Below the pieces are notes generated by a model that saw nothing but the letters and a program-made list of their open reading frames with translations, ran no database searches and had not been told where the DNA came from. A stretch of DNA of 64,000 bases from Strigamia acuminata (Eukaryota > Arthropoda > Chilopoda > Geophilomorpha > Linotaeniidae), in assembly GCA_949358305.1 (NCBI GenBank), contig CASHSZ010000029.1:310001-374000 (forward strand). The letters run 5' to 3'. The position numbers were made by a program, and so were the translations under genes. Below, piece after piece: positions 51,202 through 61,601 of this stretch; positions within the stretch are counted from its first letter, which is position 1, and each line of letters opens with the position of its first letter.

Positions 51202-51678
51202 TTAAAATGCAATAGCAAGACTCATATCTCCCCCAAAAGGACACAAATAAAAACCCAAAGCAAAACCCATCAAAATCACAAAGAAACAACTGAATGTCAT
51301 CTTCAAAAACATGGCGAACTGCTGCACATTGCGTTGTGTCACTTGAACTGGACCCCTGGCATTGATGGTCGCTTCTAGACGATTCTCAGCTGCACAAACT
51401 TGACCGGAAATACATGCGGAACCAGCCGCTAACTGCACAAACCGTCCTGTTGTCACAAATCCCCTGAACCGTCTGTGAAGTGGCCAAACTCTAGCTTCAC
51501 GCACGGTGATCAAACGCGCACGAATCCTGGTCACAGGCACCAAAAAACAAACTTCCCCTGTTGCAAACAGACATGTCGAACTCGGAAGTCGCGTGGTACA
51601 TTCATAGGCAACTGTCCTGTTGCGCCTCCATGATCGTATAGTAGAAATTCCAGCAGCAGAAAGCGTTAGGCCTAGCAT
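51202..51678 (-). other. Leader open frame, 158 codons, with hydrophobic C-terminal segment
   Basis: An ATG-initiated frame begins in U5 of the 5' LTR (51678), runs through the primer-binding site (about residues 46-53) and ends in the leader. The C-terminal part has a strongly hydrophobic run at about residues 126-148 (SCFFVILMGFALGFYLC inside), like a transmembrane anchor, after a basic, arginine-rich middle. It resembles no retroelement protein I know. Reading through the primer site argues against a real gene, while the length and the abrupt texture change at its 3' end argue mildly for one. It could be chance, a remnant, or a small accessory frame. Confidence 0.2.
51521..51542 (-). promoter_or_regulatory. 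Primer-binding site resembling tRNA-His
   Basis: On the plus strand this reads as a tRNA 3' end: CGAATCCTGGTCAC, then A, then GGCACCA. That equals the T arm, acceptor strand, discriminator and CCA of animal tRNA-His as I recall it, except for one extra A (51535). The minus strand is therefore complementary to the primer with a one-base bulge. It lies 16 nt inside the 5' LTR end, where 0-5 nt is more usual for LTR elements. The position, strand and CCA complement support the role; tRNA identity is from memory and the bulge remains unexplained. Confidence 0.72.
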
Positions 51679-52819
51679 TAGGCCTAGTTCTCAACCAGTA
51701 GATCAAATGGGAAAAACATCTCAGCTAATGGGCAAGCAAATGTGTCCTCAAGGAGGAGGAGAGTCAGCTTGGCTCTCTACTCACTCTTCATGTCTGTAGC
51801 AAGTGTGCAAGTTAGTCCAAATAAATACTCCATGTAAATGGAACAAAATAACAAGGAGAACTTTTAATTCTAACCTAACAACCACACTTCATTTTACAAC
51901 AACTACAACTAAGCCTAGCAACAACAAGCGCCTAGCAACCGTGAACAATGGCGCTAAAAAATAGGCTTAATTACAAGTGACAATTACTCATTATAAATAA
52001 CTTATTGCCTCCAAAGAGGGCGCTACGTGTCTCAAACTTAACCCTTTTACATCAAATTGATAACAAGTAATAAAAGCTTAAACTTAACATCTATTAGAGG
52101 CATAAAATACATAAATAAACAAGTATTAACAATTCCCATTCTTAGTTCCAGAGGAAAGCCAACTTTCCTTCTCAAAGACAAAAGCCAACCGCTCATCATG
52201 CAAGATGGCGGCACAGCAACTTGCTAACAGCTGTGCAGGCGAACAGGAGCGAGCCAGACAGACTTCCATAGCCGCCCTTGACCAGACATCGATGCAAGGA
52301 CCTTCCAAACAGCGTGGGGACTCGAACGAGAGTCCAAACCAAGGCGTATCGACGCCGCTCTAGACACACACGCGGATCCGATGCGTCCAAATGCCGTCAA
52401 CTGTCACGGGAGCTTTACGCCGCTCGCCACCTGCTGCCTCACGTCTTGGAAAGTCGCTGACCCCCTAAAACATCAAGCAAAAGGTAAACAACAATCAAAT
52501 AAAATATGCCTATCTCAAAACAACTCTAATAATTCTTAAACTAATACACAGAATTACTAAACCACTAAAACGATCACATCAAAACGACCACAAGTGACCG
52601 ACAACACATCTCCCGACCAATCCAGGTGCGACTGGCAGCATGACGACCGTCAAGGACATCACCAAACAAGACCGCTGGTCAGCCAAACAACCGGACATCT
52701 CAGATATGTCTCCAACTTGTGTCAAAAACTAAAAAGCAAATTAAAAAGTCAAATCTTCTTTTCAGAAGCCAAAACGTGGAAAACTTCTAAATCTTTTTGT
52801 TGCGTTCCTGCTCGCAACA
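51559..52819 (-). repeat. LTR, right copy (5' LTR of the element)
   Basis: The 5' LTR in element sense, which should supply the promoter for the genomic RNA. It is identical in length to the left copy with a single substitution at 52293. Its inner end is at 51559, followed in sense by GGGGAAG and then the primer-binding site. AT-rich stretches near 52,102-52,126 and 51,991-52,000 could hold a TATA-type element in sense orientation, but none is convincing, and U3/R/U5 limits cannot be fixed from sequence. Confidence 0.96.
52798..52819. repeat. Inverted repeat at the U3 end of the right LTR
   Basis: Same 7-bp arms and 8-bp spacer as at 45425-45446, here at the outer end of the element, next to the target-site duplication. 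Confidence 0.8.
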
Positions 52820-52823
52820 GTTT
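52820..52823. repeat. Target-site duplication, right copy (GTTT)
   Basis: Matches 44182-44185. It is followed at once by AAACACTATTTCTG, completing the GTTTAAAC palindrome of the interrupted monomer. Confidence 0.88.
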
Positions 52824-52978
52824 AAACACTATTTCTGAACATTCAGAGACATTGGACTTGTGGTGTTTGTGCTAAGTCAACTGCGATGTGAAATGAGCTC
52901 AAAATTTTTTTTTCAAAATTTATTGCTTAGGTGTTGCTAAAACTTATATTGAAGGCTTCTACTAAGGTTTAAACACTA

Positions 52979-53125
52979 TTTCTGAACATTCAGAGACATT
53001 GGTCTTGTGGTGTTTGTGCTAAGTCAACTGCGATGTGAAATGAGCTCAAAATTTTTTTTTCAAAATTTAATGCTTGGGTGTTGCTAAAACTTACATTGGA
53101 GCCTTCTACTAAGGTTTAAACACTA
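52979..53125. repeat. Recombinant monomer: B left part, A right end
   Basis: A 147-bp monomer with the full class B centre (GCGATGTGAAATGAGCTC, T run, TTTAATGCTTGGGTG), but it ends in CTTACATTGGAGCC, the class A form, instead of CTTATATTGAAGGC. It is the second monomer right of the retrotransposon. I did not see this combination elsewhere in the window. The switch lies in the shared GCTAAAACTTA. Confidence 0.8.
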
Positions 53126-53405
53126 TTTCTGAACATTCAGAGACATTGGTCTTGTGGTGTTTGTGCTAAGTCAACTGTGATGAGATCAAAAGTCTATTCT
53201 CCCAAATCATCGGTTGAATGTTTCTAAAACTTACATTGGAGCCTTCTACTAAGGTTTAAACACTATTTCTGAACATTCAGAGACATTGGTCTTGTGGTGT
53301 TTGTGCTAAGTCAACTGTGATGAGATCAAAAGTCTATTCTCCCAAATCATCGGTTGGATGTTTCTAAAACTTACATTGGAGCCTTCTACTAAGGTTTAAA
53401 CACTA

Positions 53406-56400
53406 TTTCTGAACATTCAGAGACATTGGACTTGTGGTGTTTGTGCTAAGTCAACTGCGATGTGAAATGAGCTCAAAATTTTTTTTTCAAAATTTATTGC
53501 TTGGGTGTTGCTAAAACTTAGATTGAAGGCTTCTACTAAGGTTTAAACACTATTTCTGAACATTCAGAGACATTGGTCTTGTGGTGTTTGTGCTAAGTCA
53601 ACTGCGATGTGAAATGAGCTCAAAATTTTTTTTTCAAAATTTAATGCTTAGGTGTTGCTAAAACTTATATTGAAGGCTTCTACTAAGGTTTAAACACTAT
53701 TTCTGAACATTCAGAGACATTGGTCTTGTGGTGTTTGTGCTAAGTCAACTACGATGTGAAATGAGCTCAAAATTTTTTTTTCAAAATTTAATGCTTGGGT
53801 GTTGCTAAAACTTATATTGAAGGCTTCTACTAAGGTTTAAACACTATTTCTGAACATTCAGAGACATTGGACTTGTGGTGTTTGTGCTAAGTCAACTGTG
53901 ATGAGATCAAAAGTTTATTCTCCCAAATCATTCGTTGGATGTTTCTAAAACTTACATTGGAGCCTTCTACTAAGGTTTAAACACTATTTCTGAACATTCA
54001 GAGACATTGGTCTTGTGGTGTTTGTGCTAAGTCAACTGTGATGAGATCAAAAGTCTATTCTCCCAAATCATCGGTTAAATGTTATAAAACTTACATTGGA
54101 GCCTTCTACTAAGGTTTAAACACTATTTCTGAACATTCAGAGACATTGGTCTTGTGGTGTTTGTGCTAAGTCAACTGTGATGAGATCAAAAGTCTATTCT
54201 CCCAAATCATCGGTTAAATGTTTCTAAAACTTACATTGGAGCCTTCTACTAAGGTTTAAACACTATTTCTGAACATTCAGAGACATTGGTCTTGTGGTGT
54301 TTGTGCTAAGTCAACTGTGATGAGATCAAAAGTCTATTCTCCCAAATCATCGGTTGGATGTTTCTAAAACTTACATTGGAGCCTTCTACTAAGGTTTAAA
54401 CACTATTTCTGAACATTCAGAGACATTGGTCTTGTGGTGTTTGTGCTAAGTCAACTGTGATGAGATCAAAAGTCTATTCTCCCAAATCATTGGTTGGATG
54501 TTTCTAAAACTTACATTGGAGCCTTCTACTAAGGTTTAAACACTATTTCTGAACATTCAGAGACATTGGTCTTGTGGTGTTTGTGCTAAGTCAACTATGA
54601 TGAGATCAAAAGTCTATTCTCCCAAATCATCGGTTAAATGTTTCTAAAACTTACATTGGAGCCTTCTACTAAGGTTTAAACACTATTTCTGAACATTCAG
54701 AGACATTGGTCTTGTGGTGTTTGTGCTAAGTCAACTGTGATGAGATCAAAAGTCTATTCTCCCAAATCATCGGTTGGATGTTTCTAAAACTTACATTGGA
54801 GCCTTCTACTAAGGTTTAAACACTATTTCTGAACATTCAGAGACATTGGACTTGTGGTGTTTGTGCTAAGTCAACTGCGATGTGAAATGAGCTCAAAATT
54901 TTTTTTTCAAAATTTATTGCTTGGGTGTTGCTAAAACTTATATTGAAGGCTTCTACTAAGGTTTAAACACTATTTCTGAACATACAGAGACATTGGACTT
55001 GTGGTGTTTGTGCTAAGTAACTGTGATGAGATCAAAAGTCTATTCTCCCAAATCATTGCTTGGATGTTGCTAAAACTTACATTGAAGGCTTCTACTAAGG
55101 TTTAAACACTATTTCTGAACATTCAGAGACATTGGTCTTGTGGTGTTTGTGCTAAGTCAACTGTGATGAGATCAAAAGTCTATTCTCCCAAATCATTGGT
55201 TGGATGTTTCTAAAACTTACATTGGAGCCTTCTACTAAGGTTTAAACACTATTTCTGAACATTCAGAGACATTGGTCTTGTGGTGTTTGTGCTAAGTCAA
55301 CTATGATGAGATCAAAAGTCTATTCTCCCAAATCATCGGTTAAATGTTTCTAAAACTTACATTGGAGCCTTCTACTAAGGTTTAAACACTATTTCTGAAC
55401 ATTCAGAGACATTGGTCTTGTGGTGTTTGTGCTAAGTCAACTGTGATGAGATCAAAAGTCTATTCTCCCAAATCATCAATTGGATGTTTCTAAAACTTAC
55501 ATTGGAGCCTTCTACTAAGGTTTAAACACTATTTCTGAACATTCAGAGACATTGGACTTGTGGTGTTTGTGCTAAGTCAACTGCGATGTGAAATGAGCTC
55601 AAAATTTTTTTTTCAAAATTTATTGCTTGGGTGTTGCTAAAACTTATATTGAAGGCTTCTACTAAGGTTTAAACACTATTTCTGAACATTCAGAGACATT
55701 AGACTTGTGGTGTTTGTGCTAAGTCAACGGTGATGAGATCAAAAGTTTATTCTCCCAAATCATTCGTTGGATGTTGCTAAAACTTACATTGGAGCCTTCT
55801 ACTAAGGTTTAAACACTATTTCTGAACATTCAGAGACATTGGTCTTGTGGTGTTTGTGCTAAGTCAACTGTGATGAGATCAAAAGTCTATTCTCCCAAAT
55901 CATCGGTTAAATGTTATAAAACTTACATTGGAGCCTTCTACTAAGGTTTAAACACTATTTCTGAACATTCAGAGACATTGGACTTGTGGTGTTTGTGCTA
56001 AGTAACTGTGATGAGATCAAAAGTCTATTCTCCCAAATCATTGCTTGGATGTTGCTAAAACTTACATTGAAGGCTTCTACTAAGGTTTAAACACTATTTC
56101 TGAACATTCAGAGACATTGGTCTTGTGGTGTTTGTGCTAAGTCAACTGTGATGAGATCAAAGTCTATTCTCCCAAATCATCGGTTGGATGTTTCTAAAAC
56201 TTACATTGGAGCCTTCTACTAAGGTTTAAACACTATTTCTGAACATTCAGAGACATTGGTCTTATGGTGTTTGTGCTAAGTCAACTATGATGAGATCAAA
56301 AGTCTATTCTCCCAAATCATCGGTTGAATGTTTCTAAAACTTACATTGGAGCCTTCTACTAAGGTTTAAACACTATTTCTGAACATTCAGAGACATTGGT

Positions 56401-59400
56401 CTTGTGGTGTTTGTGCTAAGTCAACTGTGATGAGATCAAAAGTCTATTCTCCCAAATCATCGGTTGGATGTTTCTAAAACTTACATTGGAGCCTTCTACT
56501 AAGGTTTAAACACTATTTCTGAACATTCAGAGACATTGGACTTGTGGTGTTTGTGCTAAGTCAACTGCGATGTGAAATGAGCTCAAAATTTTTTTTTCAA
56601 AATTTATTGCTTAGGTGTTGCTAAAACTTATATTGAAGGCTTCTACTAAGGTTTAAACACTATTTCTGAACATTCAGAGACATTGGTCTTGTGGTGTTTG
56701 TGCTAAGTCAACTACGATGTGAAATGAGCTCAAAATTTTTTTTTCAAAATTTATTGCTTAGGTGTTGCTAAAACTTATATTGAAGGCTTCTACTAAGGTT
56801 TAAACACTATTTCTGAACATTCAGAGACATTGGTCTTGTGGTGTTTGTGCTAAGTCAACTACGATGTGAAATGAGCTCAAAATTTTTTTTTCAAAATTTA
56901 ATGCTTGGGTGTTGCTAAAACTTATATTGAAGGCTTCTACTAAGGTTTAAACACTATTTCTGAACATTCAGAGACATTGGACTTGTGGTGTTTGTGCTAA
57001 GTCAACTGTGATGAGATCAAAAGTTTATTCTCCCAAATCATTCGTTGGATGTTTCTAAAACTTACATTGGAGCCTTCTACTAAGGTTTAAACACTATTTC
57101 TGAACATTCAGAGACATTGGTCTTGTGGTGTTTGTGCTAAGTCAACTGTGATGAGATCAAAAGTCTATTCTCCCAAATCATCGGTTAAATGTTATAAAAC
57201 TTACATTGGAGCCTTCTACTAAGGTTTAAACACTATTTCTGAACATTCAGAGACATTGGTCTTGTGGTGTTTGTGCTAAGTCAACTGTGATGAGATCAAA
57301 AGTCTATTCTCCCAAATCATCGGTTAAATGTTTCTAAAACTTACATTGGAGCCTTCTACTAAGGTTTAAACACTATTTCTGAACATTCAGAGACATTGGT
57401 CTTGTGGTGTTTGTGCTAAGTCAACTGTGATGAGATCAAAAGTCTATTCTCCCAAATCATCGGTTGGATGTTTCTAAAACTTACATTGGAGCCTTCTACT
57501 AAGGTTTAAACACTATTTCTGAACATTCAGAGACATTGGTCTTGTGGTGTTTGTGCTAAGTCAACTGTGATGAGATCAAAAGTCTATTCTCCCAAATCAT
57601 TGGTTGGATGTTTCTAAAACTTACATTGGAGCCTTCTACTAAGGTTTAAACACTATTTCTGAACATTCAGAGACATTGGTCTTGTGGTGTTTGTGCTAAG
57701 TCAACTATGATGAGATCAAAAGTCTATTCTCCCAAATCATCGGTTAAATGTTTCTAAAACTTACATTGGAGCCTTCTACTAAGGTTTAAACACTATTTCT
57801 GAACATTCAGAGACATTGGTCTTGTGGTGTTTGTGCTAAGTCAACTGTGATGAGATCAAAAGTCTATTCTCCCAAATCATCGGTTGGATGTTTCTAAAAC
57901 TTACATTGGAGCCTTCTACTAAGGTTTAAACACTATTTCTGAACATTCAGAGACATTGGACTTGTGGTGTTTGTGCTAAGTCAACTGCGATGTGAAATGA
58001 GCTCAAAATTTTTTTTTCAAAATTTATTGCTTGGGTGTTGCTAAAACTTATATTGAAGGCTTCTACTAAGGTTTAAACACTATTTCTGAACATACAGAGA
58101 CATTGGACTTGTGGTGTTTGTGCTAAGTAACTGTGATGAGATCAAAAGTCTATTCTCCCAAATCATTGCTTGGATGTTGCTAAAACTTACATTGAAGGCT
58201 TCTACTAAGGTTTAAACACTATTTCTGAACATTCAGAGACATTGGTCTTGTGGTGTTTGTGCTAAGTCAACTGTGATGAGATCAAAAGTCTATTCTCCCA
58301 AATCATTGGTTGGATGTTTCTAAAACTTACATTGGAGCCTTCTACTAAGGTTTAAACACTATTTCTGAACATTCAGAGACATTGGTCTTGTGGTGTTTGT
58401 GCTAAGTCAACTATGATGAGATCAAAAGTCTATTCTCCCAAATCATCGGTTAAATGTTTCTAAAACTTACATTGGAGCCTTCTACTAAGGTTTAAACACT
58501 ATTTCTGAACATTCAGAGACATTGGTCTTGTGGTGTTTGTGCTAAGTCAACTGTGATGAGATCAAAAGTCTATTCTCCCAAATCATCGGTTGGATGTTTC
58601 TAAAACTTACATTGGAGCCTTCTACTAAGGTTTAAACACTATTTCTGAACATTCAGAGACATTGGACTTGTGGTGTTTGTGCTAAGTCAACTGCGATGTG
58701 AAATGAGCTCAAAATTTTTTTTTCAAAATTTATTGCTTGGGTGTTGCTAAAACTTATATTGAAGGCTTCTACTAAGGTTTAAACACTATTTCTGAACATT
58801 CAGAGACATTAGACTTGTGGTGTTTGTGCTAAGTCAACGGTGATGAGATCAAAAGTTTATTCTCCCAAATCATTCGTTGGATGTTGCTAAAACTTACATT
58901 GGAGCCTTCTACTAAGGTTTAAACACTATTTCTGAACATTCAGAGACATTGGTCTTGTGGTGTTTGTGCTAAGTCAACTGTGATGAGATCAAAAGTCTAT
59001 TCTCCCAAATCATCGGTTAAATGTTATAAAACTTACATTGGAGCCTTCTACTAAGGTTTAAACACTATTTCTGAACATTCAGAGACATTGGACTTGTGGT
59101 GTTTGTGCTAAGTAACTGTGATGAGATCAAAAGTCTATTCTCCCAAATCATTGCTTGGATGTTGCTAAAACTTACATTGAAGGCTTCTACTAAGGTTTAA
59201 ACACTATTTCTGAACATTCAGAGACATTGGTCTTGTGGTGTTTGTGCTAAGTCAACTGTGATGAGATCAAAGTCTATTCTCCCAAATCATCGGTTGGATG
59301 TTTCTAAAACTTACATTGGAGCCTTCTACTAAGGTTTAAACACTATTTCTGAACATTCAGAGACATTGGTCTTATGGTGTTTGTGCTAAGTCAACTATGA

Positions 59401-59625
59401 TGAGATCAAAAGTCTATTCTCCCAAATCATCGGTTGAATGTTTCTAAAACTTACATTGGAGCCTTCTACTAAGGTTTAAACACTATTTCTGAACATTCAG
59501 AGACATTGGTCTTGTGGTGTTTGTGCTAAGTCAACTGTGATGAGATCAAAAGTCTATTCTCCCAAATCATCGGTTGGATGTTTCTAAAACTTACATTGGA
59601 GCCTTCTACTAAGGTTTAAACACTA
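53406..59625. repeat. Higher-order repeat, 3,110-bp tandem duplication (22 monomers)
   Basis: Copy 1 is 53406-56515 and copy 2 is 56516-59625, each of 22 monomers beginning with three consecutive B monomers. Markers at exactly 3,110 bp: CTACGATGTG (53751 and 56861 region), the AAGTTTATTC/CATTCGTTGG monomer (53891 and 57001 region), AGACTTGTGG with GTCAACGGTG (55691 and 58801 region), the one-base deletion GATCAAAGTC, and CGGTTGGATG (56461 and 59571). A few differences exist: CATCAATTGG at 55471 against CATCGGTTGG in copy 2, and several in the opening B monomers. A partial further unit follows from about 59,626, reusing nine monomers at an offset of about 1,264 bp. Confidence 0.85.
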
Positions 59626-61462
59626 TTTCTGAACATTCAGAGACATTGGTCTTGTGGTGTTTGTGCTAAGTCAACTATGATGAGATCAAAAGTCTATTCT
59701 CCCAAATCATCGGTTAAATGTTTCTAAAACTTACATTGGAGCCTTCTACTAAGGTTTAAACACTATTTCTGAACATTCAGAGACATTGGTCTTGTGGTGT
59801 TTGTGCTAAGTCAACTGTGATGAGATCAAAAGTCTATTCTCCCAAATCATCGGTTGGATGTTTCTAAAACTTACATTGGAGCCTTCTACTAAGGTTTAAA
59901 CACTATTTCTGAACATTCAGAGACATTGGACTTGTGGTGTTTGTGCTAAGTCAACTGCGATGTGAAATGAGCTCAAAATTTTTTTTTCAAAATTTATTGC
60001 TTGGGTGTTGCTAAAACTTATATTGAAGGCTTCTACTAAGGTTTAAACACTATTTCTGAACATTCAGAGACATTAGACTTGTGGTGTTTGTGCTAAGTCA
60101 ACGGTGATGAGATCAAAAGTTTATTCTCCCAAATCATTCGTTGGATGTTGCTAAAACTTACATTGGAGCCTTCTACTAAGGTTTAAACACTATTTCTGAA
60201 CATTCAGAGACATTGGTCTTGTGGTGTTTGTGCTAAGTCAACTGTGATGAGATCAAAAGTCTATTCTCCCAAATCATCGGTTAAATGTTATAAAACTTAC
60301 ATTGGAGCCTTCTACTAAGGTTTAAACACTATTTCTGAACATTCAGAGACATTGGACTTGTGGTGTTTGTGCTAAGTAACTGTGATGAGATCAAAAGTCT
60401 ATTCTCCCAAATCATTGCTTGGATGTTGCTAAAACTTACATTGAAGGCTTCTACTAAGGTTTAAACACTATTTCTGAACATTCAGAGACATTGGTCTTGT
60501 GGTGTTTGTGCTAAGTCAACTGTGATGAGATCAAAGTCTATTCTCCCAAATCATCGGTTGGATGTTTCTAAAACTTACATTGGAGCCTTCTACTAAGGTT
60601 TAAACACTATTTCTGAACATTCAGAGACATTGGTCTTATGGTGTTTGTGCTAAGTCAACTATGATGAGATCAAAAGTCTATTCTCCCAAATCATCGGTTG
60701 AATGTTTCTAAAACTTACATTGGAGCCTTCTACTAAGGTTTAAACACTATTTCTGAACATTCAGAGACATTGGTCTTGTGGTGTTTGTGCTAAGTCAACT
60801 GTGATGAGATCAAAAGTCTATTCTCCCAAATCATCGGTTGGATGTTTCTAAAACTTACATTGGAGCCTTCTACTAAGGTTTAAACACTATTTCTGAACAT
60901 TCAGAGACATTGGACTTGTGGTGTTTGTGCTAAGTCAACTGCGATGTGAAATGAGCTCAAAATTTTTTTTTCAAAATTTATTGCTTAGGTGTTGCTAAAA
61001 CTTATATTGAAGGCTTCTACTAAGGTTTAAACACTATTTCTGAACATTCAGAGACATTGGTCTTGTGGTGTTTGTGCTAAGTCAACTACGATGTGAAATG
61101 AGCTCAAAATTTTTTTTTCAAAATTTAATGCTTGGGTGTTGCTAAAACTTATATTGAAGGCTTCTACTAAGGTTTAAACACTATTTCTGAACATTCAGAG
61201 ACATTGGACTTGTGGTGTTTGTGCTAAGTCAACTGTGATGAGATCAAAAGTTTATTCTCCCAAATCATTCGTTGGATGTTTCTAAAACTTACATTGGAGC
61301 CTTCTACTAAGGTTTAAACACTATTTCTGAACATTCAGAGACATTGGTCTTGTGGTGTTTGTGCTAAGTCAACTGTGATGAGATCAAAAGTCTATTCTCC
61401 CAAATCATCGGTTAAATGTTATAAAACTTACATTGGAGCCTTCTACTAAGGTTTAAACACTA

Positions 61463-61601
61463 TTTCTGAACATTCAGAGACATTGGTCTTGTGGTGTTTG
61501 TGCTAAGTAACTGTGATGAGATCAAAAGTCTATTCTCCCAAATCATTGCTTGGATGTTGCTAAAACTTACATTGAAGGCTTCTACTAAGGTTTAAACACT
61601 A
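61463..61601. repeat. Class A' variant with class A left end
   Basis: This 139-bp monomer has the A' deletion (GCTAAGTAACTG) and the B-like 3' part (CATTGCTTGG, GTTGC), but lacks the usual A' dyad mismatch and has GGTCTTGTGG where A' normally has GGACTTGTGG. It therefore looks like a further A to A' recombinant, with the switch between GTCTTGTGG and GTAACTG. Confidence 0.65.

Larger units (their letters stand above)
50755..51558 (-). other. Untranslated leader of the retrotransposon
   Basis: Between the 5' LTR and the gag start lie 804 nt of two different textures. The LTR-proximal part (about 51,290-51,558) is moderately GC-rich, contains the primer-binding site and lies in a longer open frame that starts in U5. 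The gag-proximal part (about 50,830-51,200) is AT-rich and made of degenerate 66-70-bp units with small inverted repeats. Leaders of this kind normally hold packaging and dimerisation signals, but no specific signal can be assigned here. Confidence 0.85.
44186..52819 (-). mobile_element. Complete BEL/Pao-type LTR retrotransposon, minus strand
   Basis: An 8,634-bp element bounded by 1,261-bp direct LTRs with TGTTGC...GCAACA ends and a 4-bp target duplication. Read on the minus strand it has 5' LTR (51559-52819), primer-binding site, 804-nt leader, one fused gag-pol frame (50754 to 45499), a 52-nt spacer and 3' LTR (44186-45446). The protein order (gag with zinc knuckles, protease, reverse transcriptase, RNase H, integrase) and motifs such as FGWVLSG, SVFDPLGL, NPAD and WERLV are those of BEL/Pao (Semotivirus-like) elements. 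No env-like gene follows pol. One LTR mismatch (44920 C against 52293 T) and an unbroken frame indicate recent insertion. It may be autonomous, although a typical polypurine tract is not visible. Confidence 0.95.

Noticed and set aside
51502-51512. GGTGATC near the primer site, resembling the tRNA-His 5' end
   Set aside because: Only about six bases agree, too few to claim a second contact with the primer tRNA.
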